A stretch of DNA of 57,280 nucleotides from Geofilum rubicundum JCM 15548 (GTDB lineage: Bacteria > Bacteroidota > Bacteroidia > Bacteroidales > Marinilabiliaceae): NCBI RefSeq assembly GCF_000974365.1, contig NZ_BAZW01000026.1:1-57280 (forward strand), given 5' to 3'. A program made the position numbers and the translations under genes. Within the stretch, counting starts at the first letter, position 1. The number at the start of each line of letters is the position of its first letter. Shown here one piece after another: positions 18,201 through 27,800 of this stretch. The notes beneath the pieces are model-generated. The model was not told the DNA's origin. It searched no databases and saw only the letters and a program-made list of their open reading frames with translations.

Positions 18201-19673
18201 ATGAAGTCAGAATTAAAGATTTTTAACACCCTTTCGAGGAAAAAAGAAATATTTACCCCTATTAAACCGCCCCATGTAGGATTGTACGTCTGCGGTCCCA
18301 CCGTCTATGGTGACCCCCATCTGGGCCATGCCCGTCCGGCCATCACCTTCGACATCCTCTTTCGTTACCTGTCCACCCTGGGTTACAAAGTTCGTTATGT
18401 GCGCAACATCACCGATGTGGGGCACCTCGAAAACGATGCCGATGAAGGAGAGGACAAAGTGGCTCAAAAAGCACGGCTCGAAGAGCTGGAGCCCATGGAA
18501 GTGGTGCAATACTATACCGAGCGCTACCACACCTTCATGAATGCCCTCCATGTCAAGAGTCCCTCCATCGAACCCCGCGCCTCCGGGCACATCATTGAAC
18601 AACTGGCCATCGTGGAGAAAATCCTGAAAGAAGGCTTTGCCTACGAAAGCAACGGCTCGGTCTATTTTGACGTAGAGCGCTACAACCAGGAACACCAATA
18701 CGGCACCCTGTCGGGACGCGTCTTAGAGGATCTGCTCAGCACCACCCGACAACTGGAAGGGCAGACAGAAAAGAAGAACAGCTACGACTTTGCCCTGTGG
18801 AAAAAGGCCACCCCCTCGCACATCATGCGATGGCCCTCCCGCTTCAGCGACGGCTTTCCCGGCTGGCACCTCGAATGCACCGCCATGAGCGCCCGGTACC
18901 TGGGCGAAACCTTTGACATCCACGGGGGCGGGATGGATCTGCTGTTTCCACACCACGAATGTGAAATTGCTCAATCCACCATCGCCCACGGCCATGGGCC
19001 CGCCCGTTATTGGATGCACAACAACATGATCACCATCAACGGTCAGAAAATGGGCAAATCACTGGGCAACTTCATCACCTTAGAGGAGTTTTTCACCGGT
19101 AACCACGCCCTGATTGAAAAAGCCTACGGTCCCATGACCATCCGATTTTTCATTCTCCAGGCCCACTACCGGAGCACCGTGGACTTCTCCAACGACGCCC
19201 TAATGGCGGCAGAAAAAGGCCTGCTGCGCCTGATGGATGGCATGGCCCAATTAGCAAAAATAAAAGCCGGAACGTCCACCACCTTCGATGTAGAAGCTTT
19301 TAAAAACAAATGCTTCGAGGCCCTCAACGATGATTTAAACACCCCCATTCTCATCGCCCACCTCTTCGACGCGGTCAGAATCATCAACCAGTCCGTCAGC
19401 GGTCAGGCCCATTTCACAGAGAAAGACCTGACCTCCTTTACAGAGTTGCTCCACTTATTGGTCTTTGACATTTTAGGCCTCGCACCGCCGGAAAATTCCG
19501 GCAGCAAAAGTTCGGAGACACTGGACGGTGTCATGCATCTGGTACTCGACATGCGTCAGCAAGCCAAAGCCAATAAGGACTGGGGCACGGCCGACCAGAT
19601 CCGGGATGCTTTATCAGCTCTCGGGATCGTTGTCAAGGACAGCAAAGAAGGCGCCACCTGGGAAATAAAATAA
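18201..19673 (+). CDS. cysS: Cysteinyl-tRNA synthetase
   Basis: CysS charges tRNA-Cys with cysteine. The 490-residue protein has the N-terminal zinc Cys and HIGH-type motif ([18 protein letters not shown], about residues 29-46), the zinc-site segment [12 protein letters not shown] and [12 protein letters not shown], and the KMSKS-type KMGKSLGN near residue 284. The length is normal. It is followed by an M28 peptidase (28-base gap) and rnhB (21-base gap), so the three may form an operon. The tRNA it charges is encoded in this window at 27722-27795. Confidence 0.96.
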   Translation: MKSELKIFNTLSRKKEIFTPIKPPHVGLYVCGPTVYGDPHLGHARPAITFDILFRYLSTLGYKVRYVRNITDVGHLENDADEGEDKVAQKARLEELEPMEVVQYYTERYHTFMNALHVKSPSIEPRASGHIIEQLAIVEKILKEGFAYESNGSVYFDVERYNQEHQYGTLSGRVLEDLLSTTRQLEGQTEKKNSYDFALWKKATPSHIMRWPSRFSDGFPGWHLECTAMSARYLGETFDIHGGGMDLLFPHHECEIAQSTIAHGHGPARYWMHNNMITINGQKMGKSLGNFITLEEFFTGNHALIEKAYGPMTIRFFILQAHYRSTVDFSNDALMAAEKGLLRLMDGMAQLAKIKAGTSTTFDVEAFKNKCFEALNDDLNTPILIAHLFDAVRIINQSVSGQAHFTEKDLTSFTELLHLLVFDILGLAPPENSGSKSSETLDGVMHLVLDMRQQAKANKDWGTADQIRDALSALGIVVKDSKEGATWEIK

Positions 19674-19701
19674 CAAAAATGGCATTCATACATACGGTAA
19701 T

Positions 19702-20699
19702 ATGACACAATTCCTCCTTTCCATCACATTGACGCTGATTTTGTCGGCTTGCGGACAAAAATCGGGTCAGCAACAATCGGCCTCCAAGCCTTTACAGCTA
19801 GCCAGGCCCGATTTAGTCACCCCCGATTTCAATGCCGACTCGGCCTGGCACTACATCGACACGCAAGTGGCTTTTGGTCCCCGCGTGCCCAATACCCCCG
19901 AACATCTGGCCTGTGCCGCATATCTGTCCAACCAGCTCAGCGCCTTCGGGGCCGAAGTCATCGTACAGGAAGCGCAGGTAACCGCTTTTGACAACACCCG
20001 TCTCAACATCCGCAACATCATCGGGCAATTTCAGCCCGAAAAAAACGACCGCATCGTGCTGTATGCCCATTGGGATACGCGGCCGTTTGCCGACTACGAC
20101 CCGGATCCGGCCAAACGTGACCTGCCCATCGACGGCGCCAATGATGGCGGAAGCGGCGTCGGCGTGTTGCTCGAAATAGCCCGCCACTTGTCGGACCACC
20201 CCACCTACCCCGGCATCGATATCATCTTTTTTGATGCGGAAGATTATGGGCAGCCCGACCATCGGCAGCTGGCTTATCAACCCGACACCTGGTGCCTGGG
20301 CAGTCAGTACTGGGGCCAAAACCCCCATAAAAAGAATTATTATGCCCGCTTTGGATCTTACTCGACATGGTAGGTGCCAAAGATGCCCAGTTCTACCGCG
20401 AACAGTATAGTCTGCAGATGGCCCCCAAACTGGTCGATCACATCTGGGGCATTGCCGGCGAGCTGGGCTATTCGGCCCGCTTCAACTACCAGCGTGGCGG
20501 AATGATTACCGACGACCACGTTTACGTATACAAGCACCTGCAAATCCCCAGCGTCAACATCATCCAGTACGAACCCGGAAGTCAGACGAGCTTTGGCCAC
20601 TACTGGCACACCCACGATGATACCATGGACAACATCGACCGGGAAACCCTCAAGGCAGTGGGACAAACCGTTATGGAAGTCATTTACCGCGAAAAATAA
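19702..20699 (+). CDS. M28-family zinc peptidase / glutaminyl cyclase-like lipoprotein (frame broken at about 20353)
   Basis: Across one frame break this encodes a protein of about 333 residues: a lipoprotein signal (lipobox LSAC) and an M28 fold as in bacterial glutaminyl-peptide cyclotransferases and aminopeptidases. Metal or catalytic motifs are AHWDTRP, GANDGGSG, FFDAEDYG, then DMVGAKD and HTHDDTMDNID after the break. In the given sequence the first frame ends with ARFGSYSTW and a stop, while the second begins inside LLDMVGAKD. One missing A or G in TTTGGATC would restore FGILLDMVGAKD. The conserved ligands on both sides argue that the gene is intact in the organism. Whether it is a cyclase or a peptidase cannot be decided from sequence alone. 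Confidence 0.85.
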
Positions 20700-20720
20700 G
20701 CACGGAGAAAGTCTGGCAGC

Positions 20721-21332
20721 ATGATAAAAACCCCCTTACAAGCCTGCTTTAAACAGGGAGAAACAGAGGCCGGCTGCGACGAAGCCGGAAGGGGCTGTCT
20801 GGCCGGCCCCGTGGTCGCCGCCGCCGTTATATTGCCCGACCACTTCAGCCACCCCTTGCTCAATGATTCCAAGCAACTCACCCACAAGCAGCGAAATTTG
20901 CTGCGCACCATTATCCAGGACCAGGCCATCAGCTGGGCGGTGGCCATGGTACACAATCAGGAAATCGATCAAATCAACATCCTCAACGCCTCCATCAAAG
21001 CCATGCACCTGGCCATTGAACAACTGAGCACCAAACCCACCCTGCTATTGATAGATGGGAACCGCTTCCACCGCTACCCTGACACCCCCCATCAATGCAT
21101 CATCAAAGGCGATGCGACCTTCTTAAGCATCGCTGCGGCCTCCGTGCTGGCCAAGACCCACCGCGACGAATACATGGAAGCGGCCCACGCCAGGCATCCC
21201 CATTACGGATGGGACAAAAACAAGGGCTACCCCACCAAAGTCCACCGTGCCGGCATCGCCGCCCACGGCATCACCCCCCTTCACCGGAAATCCTTTCGGC
21301 TGACCGATCAGCAACTAAGTCTGGAACTCTAA
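20721..21332 (+). CDS. rnhB: Ribonuclease HII
   Basis: RNase HII cuts at ribonucleotides embedded in DNA and at RNA-DNA hybrids. The 203-residue protein shows the N-terminal catalytic pair in [20 protein letters not shown] (residues about 19-38), followed by [20 protein letters not shown] and [20 protein letters not shown], and ends at normal length. It follows the M28 gene by 21 bases. It is the third gene of a likely cysS operon. A class I RNase H is also present at 861. Confidence 0.95.
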   Translation: MIKTPLQACFKQGETEAGCDEAGRGCLAGPVVAAAVILPDHFSHPLLNDSKQLTHKQRNLLRTIIQDQAISWAVAMVHNQEIDQINILNASIKAMHLAIEQLSTKPTLLLIDGNRFHRYPDTPHQCIIKGDATFLSIAAASVLAKTHRDEYMEAAHARHPHYGWDKNKGYPTKVHRAGIAAHGITPLHRKSFRLTDQQLSLEL

Positions 21333-21504
21333 AAAAAGGGCTAAAGAGATGAAAAAGTCCTGATTTTAGGCCAAAAAACTGCCCAAATTAAGCCGCCAAA
21401 CAATAAAAATGACCTCTGAAACCGATTTTCCACCCAATTAATGAGGCATGTATTCAAAAAAAATATATTTTCGCACATATCTTAATTCCATTAAAAACTA
21501 AATT

Positions 21505-21918
21505 ATGAAAAAATTGCTCTTTACGCTGGCCCTGATAACAGGTCTGGCATGTTTTAGCACCGACGCTTCTGCATCGTACACCATTGATGACAATCAGGTA
21601 GAAGCTTTATTCAGCAGCGCCAGTGAGGCGTCTTTTTCAATCATGAACGAAGCTCTGGAAATGGCGCCTTCAATGGCCATTGCCTCAGCCAACGGCGGTT
21701 CAAAAGATGCTTTAGTGGCCATTTTACTTGACTTTTTCCTGGGTGGTTTGGGTATTCACCGTTTCTACCTTGGAACCAAAACAATGACAGGTATTGGTTA
21801 CATCCTGACTTGTGGTGGTATTTTTGGACTGGTTCCATTTATTGACCTGATTGTTTTGGCCATCAACTTTGATGACATCAGCGCCTTTGTTGATAATCCG
21901 AAATTCTTTATGTGGTAG
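21505..21918 (+). CDS. TM2-domain protein with signal peptide
   Basis: The 137-residue protein has an N-terminal signal sequence cleaved near ASA (residue 24), a linker, and a TM2 domain at about residues 70-125. The domain has two hydrophobic helices joined by a short loop, with LGGLGIHRFYLG and GIFGLVPFIDLIVLAINFDD. TM2 proteins are small membrane proteins of unknown biochemical role, common in Bacteroidota. A strong compound hairpin (21941-21998) separates it from the next operon. That operon's last two genes also carry PGSG/PGTG-plus-hairpin membrane segments of similar character, so a shared envelope theme is possible but unproven. Confidence 0.85.
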   Translation: MKKLLFTLALITGLACFSTDASASYTIDDNQVEALFSSASEASFSIMNEALEMAPSMAIASANGGSKDALVAILLDFFLGGLGIHRFYLGTKTMTGIGYILTCGGIFGLVPFIDLIVLAINFDDISAFVDNPKFFMW

Positions 21919-21940
21919 TCACTCTATCGCTTAAAACACT

Positions 21941-21998
21941 TTAAGAGGCTTAAAATCATAAAAAACAATCCTGTTTTTTATATCTTTAAGCCTCTTAA
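21941..21998. terminator. Compound hairpin between the TM2 gene and the LolA-like gene
   Basis: An outer 14-bp perfect stem (21941-21954 with 21985-21998), a symmetric 3-base internal loop (ATC/ATC) and an inner 10-bp perfect stem (21958-21967 with 21972-21981) cap a 4-base loop. It begins 22 bases after the TM2 stop and ends 17 bases before the next start. It is probably a terminator for the TM2 gene. Its closeness to the next start also allows a leader or attenuator role. Confidence 0.75.
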
Positions 21999-22015
21999 TA
22001 TTTTAATCACTCAGC

Positions 22016-22729
22016 ATGCCGATCCGCCACACTATTTCAGCCGCATTCCTGATTCTAATCCTGCCACTGGCCCTGCATGGCCAGTCATACAAAGGAAAGG
22101 TTTCCGTGAATGCCACCCATCAGGTGCACAAGAAGGGGCAGCTGTTCACTGTGCATTCCACCACCTTATACGATGGCAGCACAGGGGCCATTACTTGCCA
22201 CTACACCTCCCCTTCCGAGTTTTACAAAACCATCAACACCCAGGGCGAAACCACCATTTACGTCCCCGAAAAAAACGAGGTATCCTTCACCCAAAACAGT
22301 CAGTATGGCAGCGACAGCGAGCTGCTGTATTATTTCGTCAACAACTTCACGCAACATCTGGGACTTGAGAGAGAGGGTTTTATTCGAAACGGTGCCAGAA
22401 CAGAAGGCGCCTATTACATAACCACCTGGCAGGCCCCTGCCGGACTCAAGCCGGTTCATACCGTAGAGCTGGTCTTTGAAAACTTCCTGCCGGTCTATGC
22501 CGAATACCAGAACCTGAGCGGAAAACCCCTCAAGAAAATTTACTATTACGAATACCACCATGCCAATCATTTTTCGCTGCCGCGAAAAATCACAGAAATA
22601 TCCTACACCTCAGAGCGCGATTCCACAGTCAGAAGAACCACCTTCTCCGATATAAAAACGGGCATGAACATGGAAGATGCCAGGTTTAACTTTCAAATAC
22701 CGGACGATGCGGTTAAATTGGATTTATAA
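22016..22729 (+). CDS. LolA-like periplasmic protein (possible lipoprotein carrier)
   Basis: The 237-residue protein has a signal peptide (residues 1-22, ending LHGQ) followed by a beta-rich domain. Its layout resembles the LolA/LppX/outer-membrane-lipoprotein-sorting fold: repeated strands, TIYVPEKNEVSFTQ, and a closing DARFNFQIPDDAVKLDL, which recalls the usual ....F.F..P.G..V.D ending. I do not have strong motif-level proof, so this is a fold-level suggestion. It is the first gene of a tight operon: the YidD gene starts 22 bases inside its end. Confidence 0.55.
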   Translation: MPIRHTISAAFLILILPLALHGQSYKGKVSVNATHQVHKKGQLFTVHSTTLYDGSTGAITCHYTSPSEFYKTINTQGETTIYVPEKNEVSFTQNSQYGSDSELLYYFVNNFTQHLGLEREGFIRNGARTEGAYYITTWQAPAGLKPVHTVELVFENFLPVYAEYQNLSGKPLKKIYYYEYHHANHFSLPRKITEISYTSERDSTVRRTTFSDIKTGMNMEDARFNFQIPDDAVKLDL

Positions 22730-23234
22730 AGCAATATCGCTCCTGTTATGGGGCATGGTCATGGCGCCTGCTGGCGCCATCTCTCCGGAATTGCTGAATG
22801 ATTTGGCGTTGATTGAAGCCAGGTCCCATCAGGCGACCGCCAAAGCCCAAAAAGCGCGCAGTCCCCAACGCCACTACCTGGTTGATAAGAACGATCCTTT
22901 GAGCGTCAAAATCAACCCGGCCTACCATGTATTTGGTGGCTTGCTATATTTTTACCAGACCTCACTTTCGCGCCAATTTTCGGCCGACTGCCTCTACGAG
23001 CCCACCTGCTCCTCCTTTTCCATGGACGTAATTGCCCATTATGGACCGGTAAAGGGTCTGGCCCTGACAGCGGACCGACTGTGCCGGTGTAACAGAATTG
23101 CCCAAACCGATCTGCACCCGCTCAGCATCAACGAAAAGACTTTGCGTTCCCGGGACAGTTATCAAATATACCGCCACCTGCATGCTAAACCTGGTCACGA
23201 AAACTGTGACCACCAGACTTTCAAACACGAGTAA
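22707..23234 (+). CDS. yidD: YidD-family membrane protein insertion factor, extended form
   Basis: YidD assists YidC-dependent insertion of inner-membrane proteins. Classical YidD is 70-100 residues; this one has 175. Residues 1-24 look like a signal or anchor, and the YidD core is at about 73-145 with FYQTSLSR, CLYEPTCSSFSMDVIAHYG, VKGLALTADRLCRC and LHPL. The conserved Cys residues (95, 101, 126 and 128) are present. I choose the start at 22707 (MRLNWIYK), which overlaps the LolA-like gene by 23 bases. The stop overlaps the next start (TAATG). The N-terminal hydrophobic leader suggests that the conserved part may face the periplasm, unlike classical YidD. That topology is inferred. This may be a paralogue and not the housekeeping copy. 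Confidence 0.8.
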   Translation: MRLNWIYKAISLLLWGMVMAPAGAISPELLNDLALIEARSHQATAKAQKARSPQRHYLVDKNDPLSVKINPAYHVFGGLLYFYQTSLSRQFSADCLYEPTCSSFSMDVIAHYGPVKGLALTADRLCRCNRIAQTDLHPLSINEKTLRSRDSYQIYRHLHAKPGHENCDHQTFKHE

Positions 23235-24112
23235 TGATGGCCCCATCGAAGACCATAAAGCATCTGATTTTTGTCCCCCTCCTCCTGTTATTGACCGGCA
23301 CCGGTCATGCCCAGTCATTGAACCGGCAAATCAAATTCATCAACCACCTGACCAACTCGGGTTATTATGAGGAGAGCCTGGCGGAAAACCTGCGCACGCC
23401 CCGTCAGGGGCTCAGCCAACCGGCCAGTGACTCCCTCAACTATCTGGCCGGCTGGGCCGCTTACTATCTCAAAGAATTGGCGACATCCACCTCCTATCTG
23501 ACCAAAGTGAGCCCGTCATCCGAGCTTTATCCCAAATCACATCTCTTTGCTGCCTACAACCAAATACACCTGAGCCATTACCAGGAAGGGCAGAGCATTC
23601 TGTCCGATTTTAAGCCCCAAAACACCCCCGATCAACACTTTGTGCACTACCTGAGCTCGGGGGTCCAACTTTTACAAAGGGACCTGGCAGGATTTGACAG
23701 TACCCTTCTTCAACTGCCCAAAGACTACTTTGGCTTTTCAAAAGAACTGGCCAACCTGCAAAGCATCCAAACAGACCTGCTCGCGCGCAAAGACAAATCC
23801 GTTTGGTTGTCGGGCCTACTGTCCGCCATCCTACCGGGCAGCGGTAAAATATATGCCGGAAAAACGGGGCAGGGCATCACCACCTTTTTACTCACCACGG
23901 GACTGGCCCTGGTCACTTTTGAAAACTATCACAAGAATGGCATAGAATCGGCATCGACCCTCCTGTTTGGATCTGCCTTTACCGTATTCTATGCCGGCAA
24001 CATATATGGTTCCATGTATTCAGCTAAAACGGCCAACGATGATTTCTACCACTTACAGAATCAGAAAATTCTCTTTAATCTTCATATTCCTCTGCGCAAC
24101 ATTTTTGACTAA
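23234..24112 (+). CDS. Secreted helical-repeat protein with PGSG membrane-hairpin C-terminus
   Basis: The 292-residue protein has a signal peptide (to about residue 25, GHAQ) and an alpha-helical, TPR-like middle region (about 30-180: YLAGWAAYYLKELATSTSYL, SHYQEGQSIL). Its C-terminal part (about 190-275) has AILPGSGKIYAGKTGQG followed by two hydrophobic segments. The P-G-S-G-K-I-Y-A-G motif recalls TM2 and DUF5683-type membrane hairpins. It starts on the stop of yidD (TAATG) and overlaps the next gene by 74 bases, so expression is coupled. The next gene has the same architecture, which suggests ancient duplication. The function is unknown. Confidence 0.75.
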   Translation: MMAPSKTIKHLIFVPLLLLLTGTGHAQSLNRQIKFINHLTNSGYYEESLAENLRTPRQGLSQPASDSLNYLAGWAAYYLKELATSTSYLTKVSPSSELYPKSHLFAAYNQIHLSHYQEGQSILSDFKPQNTPDQHFVHYLSSGVQLLQRDLAGFDSTLLQLPKDYFGFSKELANLQSIQTDLLARKDKSVWLSGLLSAILPGSGKIYAGKTGQGITTFLLTTGLALVTFENYHKNGIESASTLLFGSAFTVFYAGNIYGSMYSAKTANDDFYHLQNQKILFNLHIPLRNIFD

Positions 24113-24908
24113 GGCCGAATCGCCCTTCATCCTGGCAGATTCGCTTTTTGCCAGCGGTCAGTATTTCAGAAGCGCCATTGAGTATGAAAGAATCCTCTTT
24201 GAGCAGGAGGATGCAGGCATGCAACGCCGCGCCTTGCTGCAAAAGGCCCTGTCGCTCAAGCATCAGCAGAGGTATGCCGACGCCATCCAGGAGCTCAACC
24301 GCATTGCCATCCGACATGCACAGGACACCCTATTGGCCGAAAAAAGCTATCAACTGGCGTCCTGCCACTACCTCAGCCAAAACTACCAGCAAAGCATCGA
24401 TGCCATCAGCATGGTAGAGCAGGCATTAAAAGGACACCCGGTGCTCCCCGATCTGCTGACACTTAAAACACTGGCCTACAACCAACTGTTTCAACACGAG
24501 GAAGCCAAACAAACCCTGCTAACGCTTTCCCAACAGGCGGACAATGGCCCACTGTACCAACAAATCGCGCAGGATTTGTACCAAAACAAAAAGCCCAAAA
24601 AATATAAGAATCCCGAAAAAGCCCACAACCTGTCCATGATCATTCCCGGCACCGGTCACCTCTATTCCGGCGCCATTGGCGAGGGAGCCATCAGCTTTTT
24701 GCTGAATGCCTCGGCCCTGGGCTTTGGCGCCTGGCATGTATACACCGGTTACTACTTAACCGGATACGTCATTGGGGTAACTACCCTGGAGCGCTTTCAT
24801 ACCGGTGGTAAAAAGAGGGCCGAAAATCTGGCCATCTGGAAAAACACCGAAAACGCCCATCAACTCAACCTGAGAATCATTTCCTACCTCAACGGCGAGG
24901 CACAGTAG
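24039..24908 (+). CDS. Paralogous secreted helical-repeat protein with PGTG membrane-hairpin C-terminus
   Basis: The 289-residue protein begins at 24039 (MISTTYRIRK), inside the end of the previous gene. It has a signal peptide ending near TKAE, TPR-like helices (about 30-180: SGQYFRSAIEYERILFEQ, QRYADAIQELNRIA, YQLASCHYLSQNYQQSI) and a C-terminal membrane part with MIIPGTGHLYSGAIGEGAIS. The layout mirrors the upstream gene and the membrane motif is cognate (PGSGKIYAG versus PGTGHLYSG). I use the inner start because the upstream codons lie within the neighbour's coding sequence and give no signal peptide. It is the last gene of the LolA-like/yidD operon. The function is unknown. Confidence 0.75.
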   Translation: MISTTYRIRKFSLIFIFLCATFLTKAESPFILADSLFASGQYFRSAIEYERILFEQEDAGMQRRALLQKALSLKHQQRYADAIQELNRIAIRHAQDTLLAEKSYQLASCHYLSQNYQQSIDAISMVEQALKGHPVLPDLLTLKTLAYNQLFQHEEAKQTLLTLSQQADNGPLYQQIAQDLYQNKKPKKYKNPEKAHNLSMIIPGTGHLYSGAIGEGAISFLLNASALGFGAWHVYTGYYLTGYVIGVTTLERFHTGGKKRAENLAIWKNTENAHQLNLRIISYLNGEAQ

Positions 24909-24953
24909 GACGAAATACGAATAAATATCATCTATTTCCCAAGCATTTTTCGC

Positions 24954-24961
24954 TATTTTTG
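24954..24961 (+). promoter_or_regulatory. Candidate -7 element TATTTTTG before the S46 peptidase gene
   Basis: TATTTTTG matches TAnnTTTG and lies 31 bases before the start codon. It sits just past the end of the preceding operon. The -33 part is not clear. Confidence 0.55.
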
Positions 24962-24992
24962 TGTCTTAAAAGCAATTATAAAAAACACGATA

Positions 24993-27141
24993 ATGAGAAA
25001 AATTTTAACAGTTTCCCTGATTTTTCTGGTAACACTGACGGCTAAAGTCAAAGCCGATGAAGGCATGTGGTTATTGCCACTGGTGCAGCAACTCAATATG
25101 AACACCATGCAGGAAATGGGGCTGGAACTGTCGGCCGAAGACATTTACAGCGTTAACCAGTCGAGCCTCAAAGACGCTGTCGTCATTTTTGGCGGCGGTT
25201 GCACCGGAGAAATGATATCCGATCAGGGGCTGCTGCTGACCAACCACCACTGTGGCTATGGACAGATTCAGGAATTAAGCACTTTGGAGAACAACTACCT
25301 CGATGATGGCTTCTGGGCCGCCTCCTTTGAAGAAGAATTGCCGGCACCGGGACTCAGCGTCACCTTTCTGAAAAGAATGGAAGACGTCACCGCTCAGGTA
25401 CTGGCCACCGTTACGCCCGAAATGAGCGCCACCGTAAGAGCCGATTCCATTCGTGCCAGTATCAAAAGAATTACCGACACGCATAGTGCCGACAACGACT
25501 ATCGGGTGTTGGTGCGCGATTATTTCGCCGGCAACCAGTACTTCCTGGTGGTGTATGAAGTCTTCACCGACGTCCGTTTTGTAGGCGCCCCCCCCAGCTC
25601 CATTGGCAAATTTGGTTACGACACCGACAACTGGATGTGGCCCCGCCACACAGGTGATTTCGCCCTCTTCCGTGTATATGCAGATGCCGATGGTAATCCG
25701 GCAGATTACTCGGCCGACAATGTGCCTTACCAACCGGCGCACCATTTGCCCGTTTCCCTAAAAGGCTATGAGAAGGGTGACTTTGCCATGACCCTTGGTT
25801 ACCCGGGCAGTACGCAACGCTACCTGCTCATGGGGGATTGAAGAGCGCATGGATATTTCCAACCAGACCCTGATCACCGTACGTGGCGAAAAGCAGGACA
25901 TTTGGGCCGAAGACATGGCCGCCAGCGACCAAATCCGCTTACAGTATGCCACCAAATTCTCCCGCAGTTCCAACTACTGGAAAAACAGCATTGGCATGAA
26001 CCGCGGTCTGGAAGCCCTCGACGTCCTGTCGCAAAAACAATCGCTGGAAGCCGAGTTTGCCCAATGGGTAGCCGCCTCAGAAGCACGCCAGAAAAAATAC
26101 GGCGATGTCCTATCAACGGTACAAGAGGCCTATACCTCGCGCGCTGCACACTACCTGGCCAGCAACTACCTGCGCGAAACGCTCATCAGAGGCACCGAAA
26201 TCCTGTCCTTTGCCACCAACGCCAAAGACCTGGAAGAAGCCCTTAAAAAGGATGATCCGGCCAAAACAGACTCGGCCATCACCGAACTTCGGGAAAGGGC
26301 CAAGACCTTCTATAAGGATTACAGTGCCGGCACCGACCGCAAGGTCCTCGCCGCCATGCTCAACCGCTATGCACTGGATATTCCCTCAGAATACCATCCC
26401 TCCCTTTACAAGGAGATCAACAAAAAATTCAAAGGGAATTTTGTGGCCTATGCCGATAAGCTATTCGACCAATCCATTTTTGCCAGCGAAGCCGCACTGA
26501 ACGACTTTCTGGACAAGCCCAAACACAAAAAGCTGATCAAGGACCCAGCCTATAAAGCAGGTCTTTCAGCCATGGACCAGTATCGCGAGCTACTCAAAAT
26601 GAACCGGGAGGCCGGACAGCATATTGACGAGGCTTCCCGTTTGTTCATTGCGGGCTTGATGGAGATGCAACCCGAAAAGGTCTTCTATCCCGATGCCAAC
26701 TTCACCATGCGTTTGAGCTATGGAAGCGTGGGCGACTACGAGCCACGTGATGCCGTTATATACAAGCACTACACCACTCTGGAAGGCGTCATGGAAAAAG
26801 AAGATGCCGAGAACTTCGAATTCCACGTTCCCGAAAAACTCAAAGAGCTGCACGCCAAGAGAGACTACGGACCATATGCCGATGCCGACGGCCGACTGTA
26901 TGTCAATTTCACCTCCAACAATGACATCACCGGTGGCAACTCGGGCAGTCCCGTCATCAACGGCAAAGGCGAATTAATTGGTCTGGCCTTCGACGGCAAC
27001 TGGGAAGCCATGAGTGGCGACATCGCCTTTGAAACCCAACTGCAAAAGTGCATCAATGTAGACATCCGCTACGTCCTTTTCATCATCGACAAATTCGCCG
27101 GTGCCACTCACCTGATTGATGAGATGACCATCGTTAAATAA
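24993..27141 (+). CDS. S46-family dipeptidyl-peptidase, DPP7-like (frame broken at about 25827)
   Basis: Across one frame break this encodes about 716 residues, the normal S46 length. It has a signal peptide (to about residue 22, KVKA) and a catalytic His in LLLTNHHCGYGQ. The catalytic-core segment DNWMWPRHTGDFALFRVY and the serine motif TGGNSGSPVINGKGE are also present. S46 enzymes release dipeptides from the N-terminus of peptides in the periplasm and are typical of Bacteroidota that live on protein. After the serine, LAFDGNWEAMSGD has Gly where DPP11-type enzymes have Arg. By the established DPP7/DPP11 rule this predicts preference for hydrophobic, not acidic, residues. The first frame ends at RYLLMGD and the second resumes with SWGIEERMDIS. 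Loss of two bases from a C run would explain it. The gene ends at a strong terminator. Confidence 0.9.
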
Positions 27142-27178
27142 AGCATCCACTGCTTTAAGCAGCACAGCCTTTAAACAG

Positions 27179-27210
27179 ACAAAAGCCGGTTTTAACCGGC
27201 TTTTGTTATA
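27179..27210 (+). terminator. Terminator of the S46 peptidase gene
   Basis: A perfect stem (AAAAGCCGGT 27181-27190 with ACCGGCTTTT 27195-27204, extendable by two pairs) with a TTTA loop lies 38 bases after the stop codon. The 3' arm ends in a T-rich run. Confidence 0.85.
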
Positions 27211-27282
27211 TCCCCGGGTAACACTGTTGCCCGTATAAAAGAGATGCATTATCTTCGCGCCATCAATCAAACAACAGCTCAA

Positions 27283-27651
27283 ATGGAATCCAGTCAAAAT
27301 ATCGCCACCATCGATTTGGAAGAGATGGTCTTTTACGCCTATCACGGCTGCTTTAAAGAAGAACAAATGGTCGGCAACCGCTTCCTGGTCAACATCTCCC
27401 TGCAGACCGAAGTCAGCCTTCCCATGCAGTCCGACCGCATTCAGGATGCCCTCAATTACGTCAAAGTCTACGATGCCGTCAAGGAAGAGATGATGATCAC
27501 CTCCCACTTGCTGGAACACATTACCGGCCGCATCATCGAGCGCCTGATGAATGACTTTCCCGCCATTTTACATGCCCGGGTCAAAGTCTCCAAAATGAAT
27601 CCCCCCATGGGCGGTCAGATGCAAAACGTCAGCGTCACCCTCGAGCGCTAA
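27283..27651 (+). CDS. folB: Dihydroneopterin aldolase
   Basis: FolB converts 7,8-dihydroneopterin to 6-hydroxymethyl-dihydropterin in folate synthesis. The 122-residue protein matches family length and shows FYAYHGCFKEEQMVGNRFLV (the HG..EEE..-type substrate pocket), LNYVKVYD and a C-terminal VKVSKMNPPMGGQM with the KP-type loop. I use the start at 27283 (MESSQNIAT), as an upstream Met would extend into the promoter region. It lies between the S46 terminator and tRNA-Cys. No other folate gene is next to it. Confidence 0.93.
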   Translation: MESSQNIATIDLEEMVFYAYHGCFKEEQMVGNRFLVNISLQTEVSLPMQSDRIQDALNYVKVYDAVKEEMMITSHLLEHITGRIIERLMNDFPAILHARVKVSKMNPPMGGQMQNVSVTLER

Positions 27652-27701
27652 TATTTTTCATAAAAACCAGCCCAAAGCTATAGCCGTATGGAATAATTTT
27701 G

Positions 27702-27709
27702 TATTTTTG
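27702..27709 (+). promoter_or_regulatory. Candidate -7 element TATTTTTG before tRNA-Cys
   Basis: TATTTTTG fits TAnnTTTG and ends 12 bases before the first base of the tRNA, as expected for a promoter that starts transcription a few bases before the mature 5' end. Confidence 0.6.
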
Positions 27710-27721
27710 CACACTCTAAAC

Positions 27722-27795
27722 GGTCGGTTGGCCGAGTGGCTAGGCAACGGTCTGCAAAACCGTCTACGGCGGTTCGAATCCGCCACCGACCTCCA
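27722..27795 (+). tRNA. tRNA-Cys (anticodon GCA)
   Basis: A full cloverleaf can be drawn. The acceptor stem GGTCGGT pairs with ACCGACC, followed by the discriminator T expected for tRNA-Cys and an encoded CCA. The D arm is GCCGAGTGGCTAGGC. The anticodon loop CTGCAAA has anticodon GCA, and the T arm GGCGGTTCGAATCCGCC is perfect. The length is 74 with CCA. It lies at the right-hand edge of core-like sequence, only about 60 bases from the end of the AT-rich polysaccharide locus. Confidence 0.97.
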
Positions 27796-27800
27796 ATGAA

